DNA from: Duffyella gerundensis
GTDB taxonomy: Bacteria; Pseudomonadota; Gammaproteobacteria; Enterobacterales; Enterobacteriaceae
Direction of reading: 5' to 3'
Length of the DNA stretch: 64,000 nucleotides
Assembly: GCF_001517405.1 (NCBI RefSeq)
Contig: NZ_LN907827.1
Span: forward strand, 3,568,915 to 3,632,914
Part shown: positions 41,120-53,455 of the stretch, one piece after another
Numbering within the stretch: the first letter of the stretch is position 1
Layout: each line of letters opens with the position of its first letter
Program-made: the position numbers and the translations under genes
The notes under the pieces: model-generated
Databases searched by the model: none
Told to the model about the DNA's origin: nothing
Seen by the model: only the letters and a program-made list of their open reading frames with translations

Positions 41120-42186
41120 TGGCCCTCTCCTTCTGCCAGCGCTAATGCCTGCTGCCAGCTGTGCAGATACGCGGGATCGAGAAAATCGACGCTGCATTTG
41201 TCCAGCTGCACCAGCTGCTGGCGGGCATTCGCGATAGCGTCTCTGTCCAGAGGTTCGTCACTGAACAGCACCGGCACGCGCTGCTCCTGCAGATCGCGCC
41301 AGAACGGGTTTTCACGCGCCAGCACAAAGGGAATATTTGCCTGAATCAGCAGGCAAAGCGTCCCAATGCCCTGCTGCCGTTTAAAACTGAACCAGCCTAG
41401 CTGACAGCGGGCAATCAGCTGCAAATAGGCGGAAAATTCGAGCTTTTCGGTAAGCAGTTCCACGTTGCCTGCCGGGAACAGACGATTTGCCACCTGGCGC
41501 ACGTCGTCGATATAACGCTCGTTGTTGGCCGGATAACCGAGCGGCACCATGATTTTCACCCGATCGTCAAACTGCTGACGCAACGCGACCAGGGCTTCGC
41601 GGTGACGGTTGCTGGGGTCGCCAGAATTGCCCAACAGCACGGTAAAAGGTTCTGCCGGTTGTGCTGGCGGAACCGTTGCGGTCATCCGCGTGGGAAAATA
41701 GAGCAACGAGGTCGGCACATCGCGATGACGCTGCTGATAATGTTCAATATCGCCGCGGGTGGCAAACAGGTGGGCGATACGGCCCTGCGCGCGACGCCGC
41801 AGCAGATAGAAAAGGCGAAACTTCAGGCTGCGGGAATCTTCATACAGATCTGCACCCCAGACGTGCCAGTAAAGCTGATGCGGCTTAAGCGCGCCGCGCA
41901 GCAGCGCCAGCCAAAGTAGCGCGTTAAACTGGCCGTGACAGAAAAAGCGCTGCTGGCGATCGGCACCGCGAGCAATCACCGCCTGCGCCAGCTGTTTCTT
42001 GCTGGCAAAACACTCAACGCGCAGCGCGCTGAACGTGGCCATGGCGGCCGTATCGTCGCTGACTACCATAAAATGACGCGGCGCGGCGACAGGCTGAACC
42101 TTGCTCAACACATCGTTGAAATAGCGCAAAATGGTCAGATTATGGTGGGGAACAGGCGATCCCAGCAGATGAATCAAGGTTGTCAT
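41116..42186 (-). CDS. wecF: TDP-Fuc4NAc:lipid II Fuc4NAc transferase WecF
   Basis: 356 aa, GT56 family: [24 protein letters not shown] start, [30 protein letters not shown], and [17 protein letters not shown]. It adds the third ECA sugar. ATGA overlaps on both sides with wzxE and wzyE. Confidence 0.95.
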   Translation of the reverse strand: MTTLIHLLGSPVPHHNLTILRYFNDVLSKVQPVAAPRHFMVVSDDTAAMATFSALRVECFASKKQLAQAVIARGADRQQRFFCHGQFNALLWLALLRGALKPHQLYWHVWGADLYEDSRSLKFRLFYLLRRRAQGRIAHLFATRGDIEHYQQRHRDVPTSLLYFPTRMTATVPPAQPAEPFTVLLGNSGDPSNRHREALVALRQQFDDRVKIMVPLGYPANNERYIDDVRQVANRLFPAGNVELLTEKLEFSAYLQLIARCQLGWFSFKRQQGIGTLCLLIQANIPFVLARENPFWRDLQEQRVPVLFSDEPLDRDAIANARQQLVQLDKCSVDFLDPAYLHSWQQALALAEGEGQ

Positions 42187-43433
42187 ACTTTCCGGCAGTA
42201 AATAATGAAGGCGCCACAGCAGAGCGCGAAATAGAGCATGTAGGTGGCCATGTAAGCCTGCGCAGCGCCGGTTGCGCCATAAAGCGGAATCAGCCAGTGC
42301 GAGAATATAAGCAGCAACAGGAACTGGCTGACTTCGGTAAGAATATAGAAGCGCAGTGACGCTTTGGCGATCACCAGATATCCGAAAACGTAGGCGCCGA
42401 CTTTACAGACGTCGCCGATCAGCTGCCAAACAAACAGATCACGCATCGCTGCAAACTGGCTGGAGAACAGCAGCGAAATCGCAACATCGCGCAGTAGCCA
42501 GACGCAGAAGCTGGCGGCGGCAACGGCGGGCAGCACAAAGCGCAGCGCGCGGCTAATCTCGCGACGAATCTGCTGTTTATGTTCCAGGCGCGCCAGTGTC
42601 GGCAACAACCAGACGCTGAAGGTGGCAGTAATAAACTGCAGGTAGGCGTCGGAAATGCTGCTTACCGCCTGCCATAATCCCACCTGTTCCCAGCCGCTGT
42701 GGGCAGCCAGCAGATTACGCATCATGACCCACGCCACCGGAATAGTTACCGCTGTGATCATCGCCATCAGCGTGTAAGTCGCCAGCTGACGCGCACGCGC
42801 ACTGTGCCACTGTGGCAGCAGATAATGCAAAGGCAGGTGCTCGCGACTAGCCAGCAGCCACAGCGCTGGCAGAGCCACCAGCGCCGGCACCAGCGCCAGC
42901 CCGACCAGTGCGCCACTGTAGCCGCCCAACCGCCAGCAGGCAGCGTAAGCAATGACGCCCGCCACGCTGCCACCGATCAACGCCAGCGCGTTGCCTTTGG
43001 CATCGCGAAATCCCTTGATGACAGAAAGAATCAAGTTGGCCCAGGCGATGCCAATCTGTAAAAACGCCACGATGCGCACTACGTTTTGATAGCGATCGTG
43101 ACCAAACAGCGCCTGGCTTATTGGCGCGGCAGCGAGCAGAAACACCACCGCCAGCAGCAGGGAAAAACCCAGAACTATCGCCGATGCGGTGCCGGTTACT
43201 GCGCGCAGATCCGCTGGCTGGAGGCGGTTTTCCGCCACATATTTGGTAACGCCGTTGAAAATCCCGGCACCGGCCAGCACGCCCAGTACGGTAATCAATT
43301 GACGAAAGTTGCCCGCCTGCCCTACGCCAGCTGGGCCATAACTTACCGCCAATAATTTTACGATCAGCAAACCTGCCGCAATTTTAACCAGCGTGGACGT
43401 GGCGGTCCACACCGAGGCTTTTGCCAGCGACAT
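42183..43433 (-). CDS. wzxE: ECA lipid III flippase WzxE
   Basis: 416 aa, 10-12 membrane helices, polysaccharide-export (MATE-like) superfamily. It starts [21 protein letters not shown]. It moves undecaprenyl-PP-linked trisaccharide across the inner membrane. One base separates it from the wecE stop. Confidence 0.95.
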   Translation of the reverse strand: MSLAKASVWTATSTLVKIAAGLLIVKLLAVSYGPAGVGQAGNFRQLITVLGVLAGAGIFNGVTKYVAENRLQPADLRAVTGTASAIVLGFSLLLAVVFLLAAAPISQALFGHDRYQNVVRIVAFLQIGIAWANLILSVIKGFRDAKGNALALIGGSVAGVIAYAACWRLGGYSGALVGLALVPALVALPALWLLASREHLPLHYLLPQWHSARARQLATYTLMAMITAVTIPVAWVMMRNLLAAHSGWEQVGLWQAVSSISDAYLQFITATFSVWLLPTLARLEHKQQIRREISRALRFVLPAVAAASFCVWLLRDVAISLLFSSQFAAMRDLFVWQLIGDVCKVGAYVFGYLVIAKASLRFYILTEVSQFLLLLIFSHWLIPLYGATGAAQAYMATYMLYFALCCGAFIIYCRKV

Positions 43434-43434
43434 A

Positions 43435-44565
43435 TCAGGAAAAATAGCTCAGCAGCGAGTTGATTACCGTGCCCTGATTGTTATCAGAGAGGTTATAAAA
43501 CAGCGGCAGGCGCAACAGCCGCTCGCTTTCGCGGGTGGTAAAGCGATCTTCGCCGCTAAACCGGCCAAAGCGCAGGCCCGCGGGCGAACTGTGTAGCGGA
43601 ATGTAATGAAACACGGCAAGAATGTCGGCTTCTTTGAGCCAACCGATCAGTTCGCTGCGCGCATCACTGTCGTGAAGTTTGATGTAGAACATATGGGCAT
43701 TATGCTCTGCTGATGCGGGCAGAGCCGGCAGTTCGATACGGCCACTCGCCGCTATCGGTTGCAGCGCATCGTAATAGCGCTGCCACAGCTTCAGTCGTTG
43801 TGCATTAATCTGGTTTGCCTGCTCCAGCTGCGCCCATAAATAGGCCGCCTGCAAATCGGCCATCAGATAACTTGAGCCGATATCGCGCCAGGTGTATTTA
43901 TCCACCTGGCCGCGGAAGAACTGGCTGCGATTGGTGCCTTTTTCACGAATGATTTCTGCCCGATCCACCAGTGCCTTATCGTTAATCAGGGTGGCACCGC
44001 CTTCGCCGCCCGCGGTGTAGTTTTTCGTTTCGTGAAAACTAAAGCAGCCAATGTGGCCGATCGATCCCGCCGCGCGGCCTTTGTAGGTCGACATCACCGC
44101 CTGCGCTGCATCTTCAATCACGTAAAGCTGATATTTCTCCGCCAGCGCCATGATGGCATCCATCTCGCATACCACGCCCGCGTAATGCACCGGCACAATG
44201 GCGCGCGTCTGCGGTGTGATCGCTGCCTCGATCAGGCGCTCATCCATGTTCATTGTGTCCGGGCGAACATCGACAAAGACGATAGTGGCGCCGCGCAGCA
44301 CAAAGGCGTTGGCGGTGGAAACAAAGGTGTAGCTCGGCATGATCACTTCATCGCCAGGCTGTATATCGATCAGCAAGGCGGCCATTTCCAGCGATGCGGT
44401 GCAGGACGGCGTTAATAACGCACGACTGCAGCCAAAACGCTGCTCCATCCATTGCTGACAGCGGCGGGTAAAACCGCCATCGCCGCACAGCTTGCCGCTG
44501 CTCATAGCTGAGCGCATATAGTCGATTTCGGTGCCAACCACCGGCGGAGCATTAAATGGAATCAT
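43435..44565 (-). CDS. wecE: dTDP-4-amino-4,6-dideoxygalactose transaminase WecE
   Basis: 376 aa. PLP aminotransferase of the DegT/DnrJ family: SCTASLEMAALL near the phosphate site, VIEDAAQ, and the Schiff-base Lys in FHETKNYTAGGEGG. MIPFNAPPVVGTE is the family start; AGGTAA lies upstream. It makes TDP-Fuc4N for ECA. Confidence 0.97.
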   Translation of the reverse strand: MIPFNAPPVVGTEIDYMRSAMSSGKLCGDGGFTRRCQQWMEQRFGCSRALLTPSCTASLEMAALLIDIQPGDEVIMPSYTFVSTANAFVLRGATIVFVDVRPDTMNMDERLIEAAITPQTRAIVPVHYAGVVCEMDAIMALAEKYQLYVIEDAAQAVMSTYKGRAAGSIGHIGCFSFHETKNYTAGGEGGATLINDKALVDRAEIIREKGTNRSQFFRGQVDKYTWRDIGSSYLMADLQAAYLWAQLEQANQINAQRLKLWQRYYDALQPIAASGRIELPALPASAEHNAHMFYIKLHDSDARSELIGWLKEADILAVFHYIPLHSSPAGLRFGRFSGEDRFTTRESERLLRLPLFYNLSDNNQGTVINSLLSYFS

Positions 44566-44569
44566 GACA

Positions 44570-45259
44570 TTACCTGTATAGCCAATATGCGGTGCTTTCC
44601 AGCTGCGCACCGCTACGAAAATAGAGCCGCATCGCGGCAAGATTGCTTAATTGTGTGGCCACGCGCAGACGTTTCAGGCCGCGCACACGCGTCCAGTCGG
44701 CTGCGGCCGCCATCAGACGTCGCCCGACGCCGCTGCGCTGCGCCGTTGGCAGCACGGCCAACAGGCCCACGCGCGCGTCATCGGACAGCTCGCGCAGAGT
44801 GACAAAGCCTTGGAGTTCGCCTTGCTCATCCACCGCCAGCAGACACTGATGATCAAACGTGCCGCGCACCGCATTTTCCAGCCATCGGGCATAAAAGCGG
44901 GCGCTGGCGTCGGCAGGGAACCAGGGTTCACGGAAGCGGCTGAAGGTAAAAGCGGCGGCGGCGGCATCGCGCAGCAGCGGAATCTGGCTTTCACGCGCGA
45001 TGCGCATGCCAGGCTGGCGGGTGGTCCGTTCCACGCTCAGAACAAAATCGGCTTCGCCTTCAACCACGCGAAAACCCGCCAGCTGCAGCGCATCCAGCCG
45101 ATCGATATCTTCAGCGCTGACCTTAGCCTGTAACAGCGAAAATGGGCTCGATGCCGAAGCATCCAGCGGGGTGGGCGTGCTGAAATCAAGCAGGCCGGTT
45201 GAGAGCGAAAAGAAGTCACTCTCCCACTGCAACGGCTTAATACTGGCGAGGACGGGCAT
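44570..45259 (-). CDS. wecD: dTDP-4-amino-4,6-dideoxy-galactose acetyltransferase WecD
   Basis: 229 aa, C-terminal GNAT domain ([20 protein letters not shown] near residue 165 is the acetyl-CoA loop). It makes TDP-Fuc4NAc. Its start overlaps rffH by 23 bases, as in E. coli. The N-terminal ~60 residues are less conserved. Confidence 0.93.
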   Translation of the reverse strand: MPVLASIKPLQWESDFFSLSTGLLDFSTPTPLDASASSPFSLLQAKVSAEDIDRLDALQLAGFRVVEGEADFVLSVERTTRQPGMRIARESQIPLLRDAAAAAFTFSRFREPWFPADASARFYARWLENAVRGTFDHQCLLAVDEQGELQGFVTLRELSDDARVGLLAVLPTAQRSGVGRRLMAAAADWTRVRGLKRLRVATQLSNLAAMRLYFRSGAQLESTAYWLYR

Positions 45260-46118
45260 GCAGGATATCCAGTAAGTATTGGCCGTAGCCCGTTTTGGTC
45301 AACGCTTCGGCTGAATGTCGTACGTCATCGTCGCTCAACCAGCCGTTTCGCCAGCCGATCTCCTCGAGACAGGCAATTTTAAAACCCTGCCGTTTTTCAA
45401 CGGTTTGCACAAAGGTGCTGGCTTCGATCAAACTGTCATGCGTGCCGGTGTCCAGCCAGGCAAAACCGCGCCCGAGCAGCTCAACCGTCAGGGCATCGCG
45501 TTCCATATACATTTGATTGATTGAGGTAATTTCCAGTTCACCGCGTGTCGACGGCTTAACCTGACGCGCAAACTCAACCACCTGATTATCATAAAAATAA
45601 AGGCCGGTAACCGCCCAGCGAGATTTCGGCTGTGCCGGTTTTTCCTCCAGCGACAGCGCCCGGAAGTTATCATCAAATTCCACGACGCCGAATCGCTCTG
45701 GATCCATGACCTGATAGCCGAAAATGGTTGCGCCCTGCGTTCTTTCCGCCACCTTACGCAGCTTGGGACTGAAACCCTGACCAAACCAAATATTATCACC
45801 CAGCACCAGACAACAGTTGTCGCCGCCAATAAAGGATTCGCCAATGAGAAATGCCTGAGCCAACCCCTCCGGACGTGGCTGAACCGCATACTGCAGCCTT
45901 ACCCCAAATTCACTTCCATCGCCTAACAGACGCTGAAAATGGGGTACATCATCTGGCGTGGAAATAATCAGGATATCGCGAATACCTGCCAGCATCAGAA
46001 CCGACAATGGATAGTAGATCATCGGTTTATCGTAGATCGGCAGCAGCTGCTTTGAGATGCCACGCGTGATGGGATGCAAACGCGTTCCTGAGCCGCCAGC
46101 CAGCACAATACCTTTCAT
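45237..46118 (-). CDS. rffH: Glucose-1-phosphate thymidylyltransferase RffH (RmlA paralogue)
   Basis: 293 aa. Nucleotidyltransferase signature [20 protein letters not shown] at residues 8-27. It makes TDP-glucose, the first step to TDP-Fuc4NAc. The cluster context favours RffH over the O-antigen RmlA. Confidence 0.96.
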   Translation of the reverse strand: MKGIVLAGGSGTRLHPITRGISKQLLPIYDKPMIYYPLSVLMLAGIRDILIISTPDDVPHFQRLLGDGSEFGVRLQYAVQPRPEGLAQAFLIGESFIGGDNCCLVLGDNIWFGQGFSPKLRKVAERTQGATIFGYQVMDPERFGVVEFDDNFRALSLEEKPAQPKSRWAVTGLYFYDNQVVEFARQVKPSTRGELEITSINQMYMERDALTVELLGRGFAWLDTGTHDSLIEASTFVQTVEKRQGFKIACLEEIGWRNGWLSDDDVRHSAEALTKTGYGQYLLDILHARPRQY

Positions 46119-46138
46119 ATTATCTCCGATGCGGGAAT

Positions 46139-47212
46139 TTAGCGGCCATCGTTCAGGCCCAGTCGCTCAAGTCGGTAACTACCGTCGAGGATAGCCTGCC
46201 ACCAGGTGCGATGCGTCAAAAACCAGCTGACCGTTTTTCGCATACCGCTTTCAAAACTTTCCTGTGGACGCCAACCCAGCTCGCGCTCAATTTTGCTGGC
46301 ATCAATGGCGTAACGCTGATCGTGGCCTGGGCGATCGGCAACGGACGTGATGAGATCACGATAATGGGCAATACCTGCGGGTTTTTGCGGTGCCAGTTCT
46401 TCCAGCAGCGCACAAATAGCAAGCACAACATCGATGTTGCGTTGCTCGTTATGCCCACCAATATTGTAGGTTTCACCCACTTTACCTTTACTGACTACGC
46501 AATAAAGTGCCCGGGCGTGATCGTCAACATATAGCCAATCGCGAATCTGTCCGCCATCGCCATAGATGGGCAGCGGCTTACCGGCGAGAGCATTAATAAT
46601 CATCAGCGGAATCAGTTTTTCGGGAAAATGATAAGGCCCATAATTATTCGAACAGTTAGTGACGACCACCGGCAAACCGTAGGTTCTGTGCCAGGCGCGC
46701 ACCAGGTGATCGCTGCCGGCTTTGGTCGCAGAATAGGGGCTGCTTGGCGCGTAAGGCGTGGATTCGGTAAAAAAGGCCTGGCTGTCCGGCAAGTCGCCGA
46801 ATACTTCATCCGTCGAGATATGATGAAAAATAAATTCTTTCTGACGAATGCTATCCAATTTTTGCCAGTAATGGCGTGCGGCTTCCAGCAGGTGATAGGT
46901 GCCGACGAGATTGGTTTCTACAAAAGCAATGGGGGCGTCGATAGAGCGATCAACATGACTTTCTGCTGCCAGATGCATAATGCGATCGGGCTGATACTGG
47001 GCCATAACGCGATCTAACGCTGCGCGATCGCAAATATCAACCTGCTCAAACGCGAAGTCTGGATGGTGCTTTATCTCCGCGAGTGATGCCAGATTACCGG
47101 CATAACTCAGCTTATCGACCACAACCACCTGATGGGTGGTTTCCTGCAGGAGAAAACGGACTAATGCAGAGCCGATAAAACCAGCGCCGCCAGTGATCAG
47201 AAATTGGCTCAT
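46139..47212 (-). CDS. rffG: dTDP-glucose 4,6-dehydratase RffG (RmlB paralogue)
   Basis: 357 aa short-chain dehydrogenase family: NAD loop [11 protein letters not shown] (residues 7-17), STDEVFGD with the catalytic Asp-Glu, and YSATK. Its ATG overlaps the wecC stop (ATGA); the frame ten codons longer lies within wecC. Confidence 0.97.
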   Translation of the reverse strand: MSQFLITGGAGFIGSALVRFLLQETTHQVVVVDKLSYAGNLASLAEIKHHPDFAFEQVDICDRAALDRVMAQYQPDRIMHLAAESHVDRSIDAPIAFVETNLVGTYHLLEAARHYWQKLDSIRQKEFIFHHISTDEVFGDLPDSQAFFTESTPYAPSSPYSATKAGSDHLVRAWHRTYGLPVVVTNCSNNYGPYHFPEKLIPLMIINALAGKPLPIYGDGGQIRDWLYVDDHARALYCVVSKGKVGETYNIGGHNEQRNIDVVLAICALLEELAPQKPAGIAHYRDLITSVADRPGHDQRYAIDASKIERELGWRPQESFESGMRKTVSWFLTHRTWWQAILDGSYRLERLGLNDGR

Positions 47213-48471
47213 TGCCAGACGCCTCGCGTATCCACCCGCCATGGCTGAGCGATAGCGGTGCTGTCGATATCGCGAAAGACCTGATGATCAACCAGCATCA
47301 CCAGCACATCCGCCTCGGCCAGTGCCTGCTCCAGCGAAACCAGCGTTGCCAGCCCAGTCAGTTTCTGCGGCAGTGATTTTACGTGTGGTTCAACCACCCA
47401 GTTGGTGCCACTGTGCCAGCGCGCAATGAGCTGGGCGACTTCCATTGCCGGGCTTTCGCGCAGATCGTCAATATTGGGTTTAAACGCCAGCCCGAAGCAG
47501 GCGATGGTGATGTCGCTGGCACGCTTGCCGCTGGCTATCAGACAATCTGCCAGCGTCCGCTTAACCTGATCCAACACCCAGTGCGGCTTGGCATCGTTCA
47601 CTTCGCGCGCCGTACGAATCAAACGCGCCTGCTGTGGATTCTGCGCGACGATAAACCAGGGATCGACCGCAATACAGTGTCCGCCTACGCCAGGTCCCGG
47701 CTGCAGAATATTGACGCGCGGATGACGATTCGCCAGGCGAATCAGCTCCCACACATTGATCTGCTGCTCGGCGCAAATCAGCGAAAGCTCGTTGGCAAAA
47801 GCGATATTGACGTCGCGGAAGCTGTTTTCAGTGAGCTTGCACATTTCGGCGGTGCGCGCGTTAGTTTCCACGCAGGCCCCCTCAAGGAAAATACGATAAA
47901 GCTCGCTGGCACGTGCCGAACAGGCGGGCGTCATGCCACCAATCACCCGATCGTTTTTAATCAGCTCGGCCATAATATGGCCAGGCAAGACGCGCTCGGG
48001 ACAGTAGGCGATAAAGATATCGGGCTGTTCAGCCTCGTGCTGAGGGAAACGCAAATCGGGCCGGGCATCAGCCAGCCAATCGGCCATCTGCTCGGTGGTG
48101 CCGACCGGTGAGGTCGATTCAAGAATCACCAAATCACCTTTTTTTAGCACCGGGGCAATCGACAATGCCGCGGCTTTGACGTAGCTCAAATCGGGCTGAT
48201 GATCACCCATAAACGGCGTTGGCACAGCGATCAAAAAGGCATCCGCGGCGACCGGCGTGGTGCGGGCAGAAAAGTTGCCCTGCTGCACCGCCGTTTGCAC
48301 TACGTGATCCAAATCGGGTTCCACAATATGGATTTCACCACGATTGATGGTAGCAACCGCCTGCGGATTCACATCGACGCCGATAACCTGCTTGCCCCGG
48401 GAGGCAAAAATCGCGGCGGTGGGCAGGCCGATGTAACCGAGGCCAATAACCGAAAGGATGTTAAAACTCAT
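47209..48471 (-). CDS. wecC: UDP-N-acetyl-D-mannosamine dehydrogenase WecC
   Basis: 420 aa. Nucleotide-sugar dehydrogenase: [16 protein letters not shown] at the N-terminus, the catalytic Cys domain around residue 265 ([16 protein letters not shown]), and the C-terminal NDP-binding part ([17 protein letters not shown]). It oxidises UDP-ManNAc to UDP-ManNAcA. ATGA overlap with wecB. Confidence 0.97.
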   Translation of the reverse strand: MSFNILSVIGLGYIGLPTAAIFASRGKQVIGVDVNPQAVATINRGEIHIVEPDLDHVVQTAVQQGNFSARTTPVAADAFLIAVPTPFMGDHQPDLSYVKAAALSIAPVLKKGDLVILESTSPVGTTEQMADWLADARPDLRFPQHEAEQPDIFIAYCPERVLPGHIMAELIKNDRVIGGMTPACSARASELYRIFLEGACVETNARTAEMCKLTENSFRDVNIAFANELSLICAEQQINVWELIRLANRHPRVNILQPGPGVGGHCIAVDPWFIVAQNPQQARLIRTAREVNDAKPHWVLDQVKRTLADCLIASGKRASDITIACFGLAFKPNIDDLRESPAMEVAQLIARWHSGTNWVVEPHVKSLPQKLTGLATLVSLEQALAEADVLVMLVDHQVFRDIDSTAIAQPWRVDTRGVWQ

Positions 48472-49598
48472 AACGTTACTCTGTTCTCTTTTAGTGCCTG
48501 TAAAATTCGGCCACAGGCCTGACCATCACCATAAGGATTATGCGCGCGGCTCATCTCCTGCCAGGCGTTATCGTCGTTGAGTAAGTGGGTGATGCCAGCA
48601 ACGATCTTTTGCGTATCGGTACCCACCAGGCGCACCGTACCGGCGGCGATCGCTTCCGGCCTTTCAGTGGTATCGCGCATCACCAGCACCGGTTTACCCA
48701 GCGACGGTGCCTCTTCCTGAATACCACCGGAATCGGTGAGAATCAGCCAGGCATGATTCATCAACCAGACAAACGGCAGGTACTCCTGCGGCTCGATCAG
48801 GATGATGTTGTCGATGCCGCTCAAAATGCGGTTGACCGGCTCCAGCACGTTGGGATTGAGGTGCACGGGATAAACAATCTGCACCTCAGGATGCTGACGG
48901 GCAATCTGCGCCAGCGCGCTGCAGATGCGCTCAAAACCACCGCCAAAGCTTTCCCGACGATGGCCGGTAACCAGAATCAGCTTTTTATCGGCGCGCAGGA
49001 AAGGATACCGTGCCGCCAGCTGTTGATTAAGTGCAGCGTCGCCGACGACCCGATCGCGCACCCACAGCAACGCATCAATCACCGTATTCCCGGTAACGAA
49101 GATGCGTCGATCGTCGAGGTTCTCACGCAGCAGATTCTGCCGTGCCTGTTCGGTCGGGGTAAAGTGCAGACGTGCAAGATGTCCGGTTAAGGTGCGATTG
49201 GCCTCTTCCGGCCACGGCGATGACAGATCGCCGGTTCGCAATCCAGCCTCCACATGCCCCACTGGAATACGATGATAGAAAGCCGCCAGGCTGGCCGCTA
49301 ACGTTGTGGTGGTATCACCATGCACTAGCACCACGTCGGGCTGAAAATCGGTAAGCACCGCCTTCATGCCTTCCAGAATGCGGCTGGTGATTTCCGTCAG
49401 CCCCTGCTCGGGGCGCATGATATTGAGATCATAATCGGGCGTGAGGGCAAACAGATTCAGCACCTGATCGAGCATCTCGCGATGTTGGGCCGTCACGCAG
49501 AGGCGCGATTCGAAGGCGTCATCCTGCGCCAGTGCTTTCACCAGCGGGGCCATCTTAATGGCTTCCGGACGCGTACCAAAAACTGTCAACACTTTCAC
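48468..49598 (-). CDS. wecB: UDP-N-acetylglucosamine 2-epimerase WecB
   Basis: 376 aa. Family start [39 protein letters not shown] and [19 protein letters not shown]. It makes UDP-ManNAc from UDP-GlcNAc. Confidence 0.97.
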   Translation of the reverse strand: MKVLTVFGTRPEAIKMAPLVKALAQDDAFESRLCVTAQHREMLDQVLNLFALTPDYDLNIMRPEQGLTEITSRILEGMKAVLTDFQPDVVLVHGDTTTTLAASLAAFYHRIPVGHVEAGLRTGDLSSPWPEEANRTLTGHLARLHFTPTEQARQNLLRENLDDRRIFVTGNTVIDALLWVRDRVVGDAALNQQLAARYPFLRADKKLILVTGHRRESFGGGFERICSALAQIARQHPEVQIVYPVHLNPNVLEPVNRILSGIDNIILIEPQEYLPFVWLMNHAWLILTDSGGIQEEAPSLGKPVLVMRDTTERPEAIAAGTVRLVGTDTQKIVAGITHLLNDDNAWQEMSRAHNPYGDGQACGRILQALKENRVTL

Positions 49599-49608
49599 AC
49601 GGATACTC

Positions 49609-50658
49609 TTAATTTAAAGGCTGAATGGCATGGCGAGGACGGCGCAACAGAGCAATACCCGCACCGATAAGCGCACCCACTGCGCCCCACATAATCATCA
49701 GGAACAGGCGACGCGGGCTGTCGCGTTTCACCGGCTCTTCAGGCGTGCGCAGATAACGGTAGCTCTGGAACTGTTTATCGGGATGTGGCCCGGCCTGCAA
49801 CGTGGTCAACATCGCCCTGTTCTGATCATAGTCGATATCATAAGCCGGGCCGTTTACCTGCAGGCTCTCCAGCCGCGCCTGCAACAGAGGTCGGCCTAAC
49901 ATAAAGAGTTCTGAATCGGGCAACTGCTCAGAGGGCGTAGTGGTTTTGGCTTCATTAATGCCCTGCTCGCTGGCAATTTTTAACGCCTGCGTCACACTGC
50001 GCAGCTGACGTTGATAAACCGTATTAGCCACGCTTTCCTGGCGAGCAATTTGTGCCTGCAGTTGTCCTGCACGAACCTGCCAGGCACCATCCAGTTCATC
50101 ATTCAAATGGCGGGCGGCGCGCTCGCTGGCGAAAGCAACATACTGCCGCAGCAGATTATTGGCATCCGCCGCGCTTTCTGCCGTTAACCTGACGCTGTCA
50201 TGCGGATTGCGGGCCGCATCGACCGGTGCCAGCTCAATATGGCTAATCAGTTCATCAAGCAGAGCAGCATCGTTATGCGCATTACCGCTTTTTCGCTGCT
50301 TGTAATAGTCCGTTTGCTGCCAGAAATCGCGACGTGTATCCCACGACGCGAGCTGCATCACAAACTCCTGATACGCCTCATCCATCGCCGTCGGCAAGGG
50401 CGCGGTGACGCTCACCGGCGCATTACGCATATCGAGATAATGCAGGAACTGTTGCTGCGAATAGTAGCTGCCCAACATGTTAACCGTTGGGCGATCGGTA
50501 ATGGCGGTGGTGCTCCACGCCTGCTTCACCAGCAATGAATAGACATACGCCAACAGCATCAGCAGCACAGCACAGCCGATAATCCAGTGCTTACCACGCC
50601 AGAGTTTGCAGCACAGGCCACGAATATCCAGTTCGTTATCTACGTGGGAGGAGGTCAT
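49609..50658 (-). CDS. wzzE: ECA chain-length regulator WzzE
   Basis: 349 aa. PCP family with two membrane helices (near residues 28-48 and 320-340) and a periplasmic coiled coil between. [19 protein letters not shown] and [16 protein letters not shown] match E. coli. I start at 50658, as AGGA is nine bases upstream; an ATG three codons earlier is too close to it. Confidence 0.94.
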   Translation of the reverse strand: MTSSHVDNELDIRGLCCKLWRGKHWIIGCAVLLMLLAYVYSLLVKQAWSTTAITDRPTVNMLGSYYSQQQFLHYLDMRNAPVSVTAPLPTAMDEAYQEFVMQLASWDTRRDFWQQTDYYKQRKSGNAHNDAALLDELISHIELAPVDAARNPHDSVRLTAESAADANNLLRQYVAFASERAARHLNDELDGAWQVRAGQLQAQIARQESVANTVYQRQLRSVTQALKIASEQGINEAKTTTPSEQLPDSELFMLGRPLLQARLESLQVNGPAYDIDYDQNRAMLTTLQAGPHPDKQFQSYRYLRTPEEPVKRDSPRRLFLMIMWGAVGALIGAGIALLRRPRHAIQPLN

Positions 50659-50691
50659 ACAGCGCATTCCTTTTTCACAGAGTCAAAAGTG

Positions 50692-51795
50692 CTATCTGGC
50701 TTCATTGTTTTTGCCGCCGTGGCGCAGACGTCGTTTGATACGTTTGACCTTACGCGCCACACGCCATGCGTGCTTCAGGCAGTAACCGTAGAGGAAAAAC
50801 GCCAGCAGAAAGAGCGCCAGCATGACCCACTCCGGAATAAACGCGAGGTATTCTCCCAGCACACCGATGGCGGCCAGCAGCGCGGCGGCCAGCGTAATCA
50901 GCATAAATGCCTGACGCGACGTGAAGCCTGCACGCATGATCAGATGATGAATGTGCTGCCTGTCGGCGGAAAAAGGACTCATGCCTTTGCGCAGGCGGCG
51001 GTACATAATGGCGACCATGTCCATCAGAGGAATGGCGATCAACCACAGCGCGGTGACAGGGGTAATGGGATGACTTAAACCCTGGGTAGTTTCCAGCAGG
51101 ATCCAGATAATGGTGAAACCAATCAGCGTGCTGCCCGCATCGCCCATGAAGACTTTATAGCGACGGCCAAACACGCCAAGGTTGAGCAGAATGTAAGGTA
51201 GCGTGGCGGCAATCATGGCAAAGCACCACATCGCCAGGCTCAGCTGGCCATCAAAGTAGAGAATAATGCCCATTGCGCCGAAAGTGACGCAGGAGAGACC
51301 ACCCAGCAGGCCATCAATACCATCGACCATATTAAAGGCGTTAATGGCAGCCCAGACGGCAAACAGCGTCAGGACGTAGCCGAACGGGCCAACGATCAGC
51401 TCCATTGGACCTACAATGAACCCGAGGCTTAGCAGATATAATTTGGCGCCAACCATCATCACCACGGCAATGGCAGCTTGCACCACCGCCCTGATTTTGA
51501 CGCTGATATCAAAACGATCGTCCAACGCACCGACCAGAACCAGTACGCCAGCACAGGCGAGATAGAGCAACGCGTGAGGCAAATAGTAATTGGTTATCGC
51601 GAAGGTAAAACAGATTCCGGCAAAAACCGAAATGCCGCCCACCAACGGGATCATGCCTTGATGACGCTTACGATAATTAGGTTGATCCACCAGACCAATT
51701 TTTTTAGCCGCTTTACGAGCAAAAAACAGGAAAGCTAAGGAAAAGACAAAAATTAACGCAAGCTCAGTACTCATATCGAGTAAATTCACATTCAC
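50692..51795 (-). CDS. wecA: UDP-GlcNAc:undecaprenyl-phosphate GlcNAc-1-phosphate transferase WecA
   Basis: 367 aa, 11 membrane helices. Family motifs DDRFDI, NMVDGIDGLLGG, FMGDAGSTLIG and HHLIMRAG. It starts ECA and, in many strains, O-antigen. First gene of the cluster; the basic C-terminus (RVARKVKRIKRRLRHGGK) is cytoplasmic. Confidence 0.97.
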   Translation of the reverse strand: MNVNLLDMSTELALIFVFSLAFLFFARKAAKKIGLVDQPNYRKRHQGMIPLVGGISVFAGICFTFAITNYYLPHALLYLACAGVLVLVGALDDRFDISVKIRAVVQAAIAVVMMVGAKLYLLSLGFIVGPMELIVGPFGYVLTLFAVWAAINAFNMVDGIDGLLGGLSCVTFGAMGIILYFDGQLSLAMWCFAMIAATLPYILLNLGVFGRRYKVFMGDAGSTLIGFTIIWILLETTQGLSHPITPVTALWLIAIPLMDMVAIMYRRLRKGMSPFSADRQHIHHLIMRAGFTSRQAFMLITLAAALLAAIGVLGEYLAFIPEWVMLALFLLAFFLYGYCLKHAWRVARKVKRIKRRLRHGGKNNEAR

Positions 51796-51972
51796 AGCTC
51801 TCAGCTAAAAGACTGGAATACTATAAGCAATTATTATGCCCGATTAAGCATCCCGATTCCGAATTCTGCTTTTTGCCACGAATTTTCCAGCCTGTGAGCC
51901 AGAGCATTCCGTGCCATTGTCCGCAGTAAGTATAAGACTCCATCAACCTGATAATCGTATAGCCCATAAAAG
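51796..51972 (-). other. Leader region of the wec operon
   Basis: Between the rho terminator and wecA. It should contain the operon promoter; TATAGT and TATACT elements occur but no pair of boxes is convincing. No gene is seen. Confidence 0.5.
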
Positions 51973-51999
51973 AAAAACGCCACGTGTTAACGTGGCGTT
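51973..51999 (-). terminator. Rho-independent terminator after rho
   Basis: Minus strand AACGCCACG-TTAACA-CGTGGCGTT running into TTTCTTTT, about 90 bases after the rho stop. Confidence 0.88.
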
Positions 52000-52090
52000 C
52001 CTGCGTTTTTATCCGCTTTTGGCGCACAAAAAAATCAGGATGTCATAACCTTCTCTTTTTCGGCGCTTTACGTACGGTTGTCCGCGCGTT

Positions 52091-53350
52091 TTATGAACGC
52101 TTCATCATATCGAAGAATTCATCATTGGTTTTGGTCATCGCCAGCTTATTAATGAGGAATTCCATCGCGTCAATTTCACCCATTGGATGGATGATTTTGC
52201 GCAGAATCCACATTTTTTGCAGCTCTTCCTGCGTAGTGAGCAGCTCTTCTTTACGCGTACCAGAACGGTTGTAATCGATCGCCGGGAACACACGTTTTTC
52301 AGCGATTTTACGCGCCAGGTGAAGTTCCATGTTACCGGTGCCTTTAAATTCTTCGTAGATAACTTCATCCATTTTAGAACCGGTATCGACCAGCGCAGTC
52401 GCGATGATGGTCAGGCTTCCGCCCTCTTCCACGTTACGTGCAGCACCAAAGAAACGTTTTGGACGATGCAGGGCGTTAGCATCCACACCACCCGTCAACA
52501 CTTTACCGGAGGCCGGTACGACGGTGTTGTAGGCACGCGCCAGACGCGTGATGGAATCGAGCAGGATGATGACATCTTTTTTATGCTCAACCAGGCGTTT
52601 CGCCTTTTCGATAACCATTTCGGCTACCTGCACGTGGCGCGATGCTGGCTCATCAAAGGTGGACGCGATAACTTCGCCTTTCACCAGACGCTGCATCTCG
52701 GTTACTTCTTCCGGGCGCTCGTCGATCAGCAGCACCATCAGCACGCAATCCGGGTGGTTATACGCGATGCTCTGCGCAATGTTCTGCAGCAGCATGGTTT
52801 TACCGGCTTTCGGCGGTGCCACGATCAGGCCACGCTGACCGCGACCGATTGGCGATGCTAAATCCAGCACGCGAGCGGTCAGATCTTCAGTTGAACCGTT
52901 GCCACGCTCCATGCGCAAACGTGAGTTCGCGTGCAGCGGCGTTAAGTTTTCAAACAGAATCTTATTACGCGCGTTTTCCGGCTTATCGTAGTTAACCTCG
53001 TTCACCTTCAACAGGGCAAAATAACGCTCACCCTCTTTCGGTGGACGGATTTTACCGGAAATGGTGTCACCAGTGCGGAGGTTGAAGCGGCGGATTTGGC
53101 TGGGGGAAACGTAGATATCATCGGGACCGGCGAGGTAGGAGCTGTCACCAGAACGGAGAAAACCGAAACCGTCCTGCAATATCTCCAGCACACCATCGCC
53201 GAAAATATCCTCGCCGCTTTTCGCGTGCTGTTTAAGGATAGCGAAGATGATGTCCTGTTTACGCATGCGCGCCAGGTTTTCCAGCCCCATATTTTCGCCG
53301 AGAGTAATTAACTCAGATACAGGCGTATTTTTTAATTCGGTAAGATTCAT
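52091..53350 (-). CDS. rho: Transcription termination factor Rho
   Basis: 419 aa, exactly the E. coli length. N-terminal RNA-binding domain with DGFGFLRS (RNP1-like, residues ~60-67), Walker [10 protein letters not shown] near 177, Walker B VLLIDE, and the Q/R loop region. Hexameric RNA helicase. It has a 340-base leader with a rhoL peptide, consistent with Rho autoregulation. Confidence 0.98.
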   Translation of the reverse strand: MNLTELKNTPVSELITLGENMGLENLARMRKQDIIFAILKQHAKSGEDIFGDGVLEILQDGFGFLRSGDSSYLAGPDDIYVSPSQIRRFNLRTGDTISGKIRPPKEGERYFALLKVNEVNYDKPENARNKILFENLTPLHANSRLRMERGNGSTEDLTARVLDLASPIGRGQRGLIVAPPKAGKTMLLQNIAQSIAYNHPDCVLMVLLIDERPEEVTEMQRLVKGEVIASTFDEPASRHVQVAEMVIEKAKRLVEHKKDVIILLDSITRLARAYNTVVPASGKVLTGGVDANALHRPKRFFGAARNVEEGGSLTIIATALVDTGSKMDEVIYEEFKGTGNMELHLARKIAEKRVFPAIDYNRSGTRKEELLTTQEELQKMWILRKIIHPMGEIDAMEFLINKLAMTKTNDEFFDMMKRS

Positions 53351-53455
53351 AATGGTGGGTTCTTAAACTCGGGGTAAATCTCGAAGTGATTGTCGTAAGT
53401 GGTATGGCAAAAGATCCATGCCTGTTAATGGCGTTACTTTCTGTCTGCTCGACGA

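Noticed and set aside
50587..51078. 163-codon plus-strand frame
   Set aside because: Antisense to wecA and the start of wzzE; no start signals.
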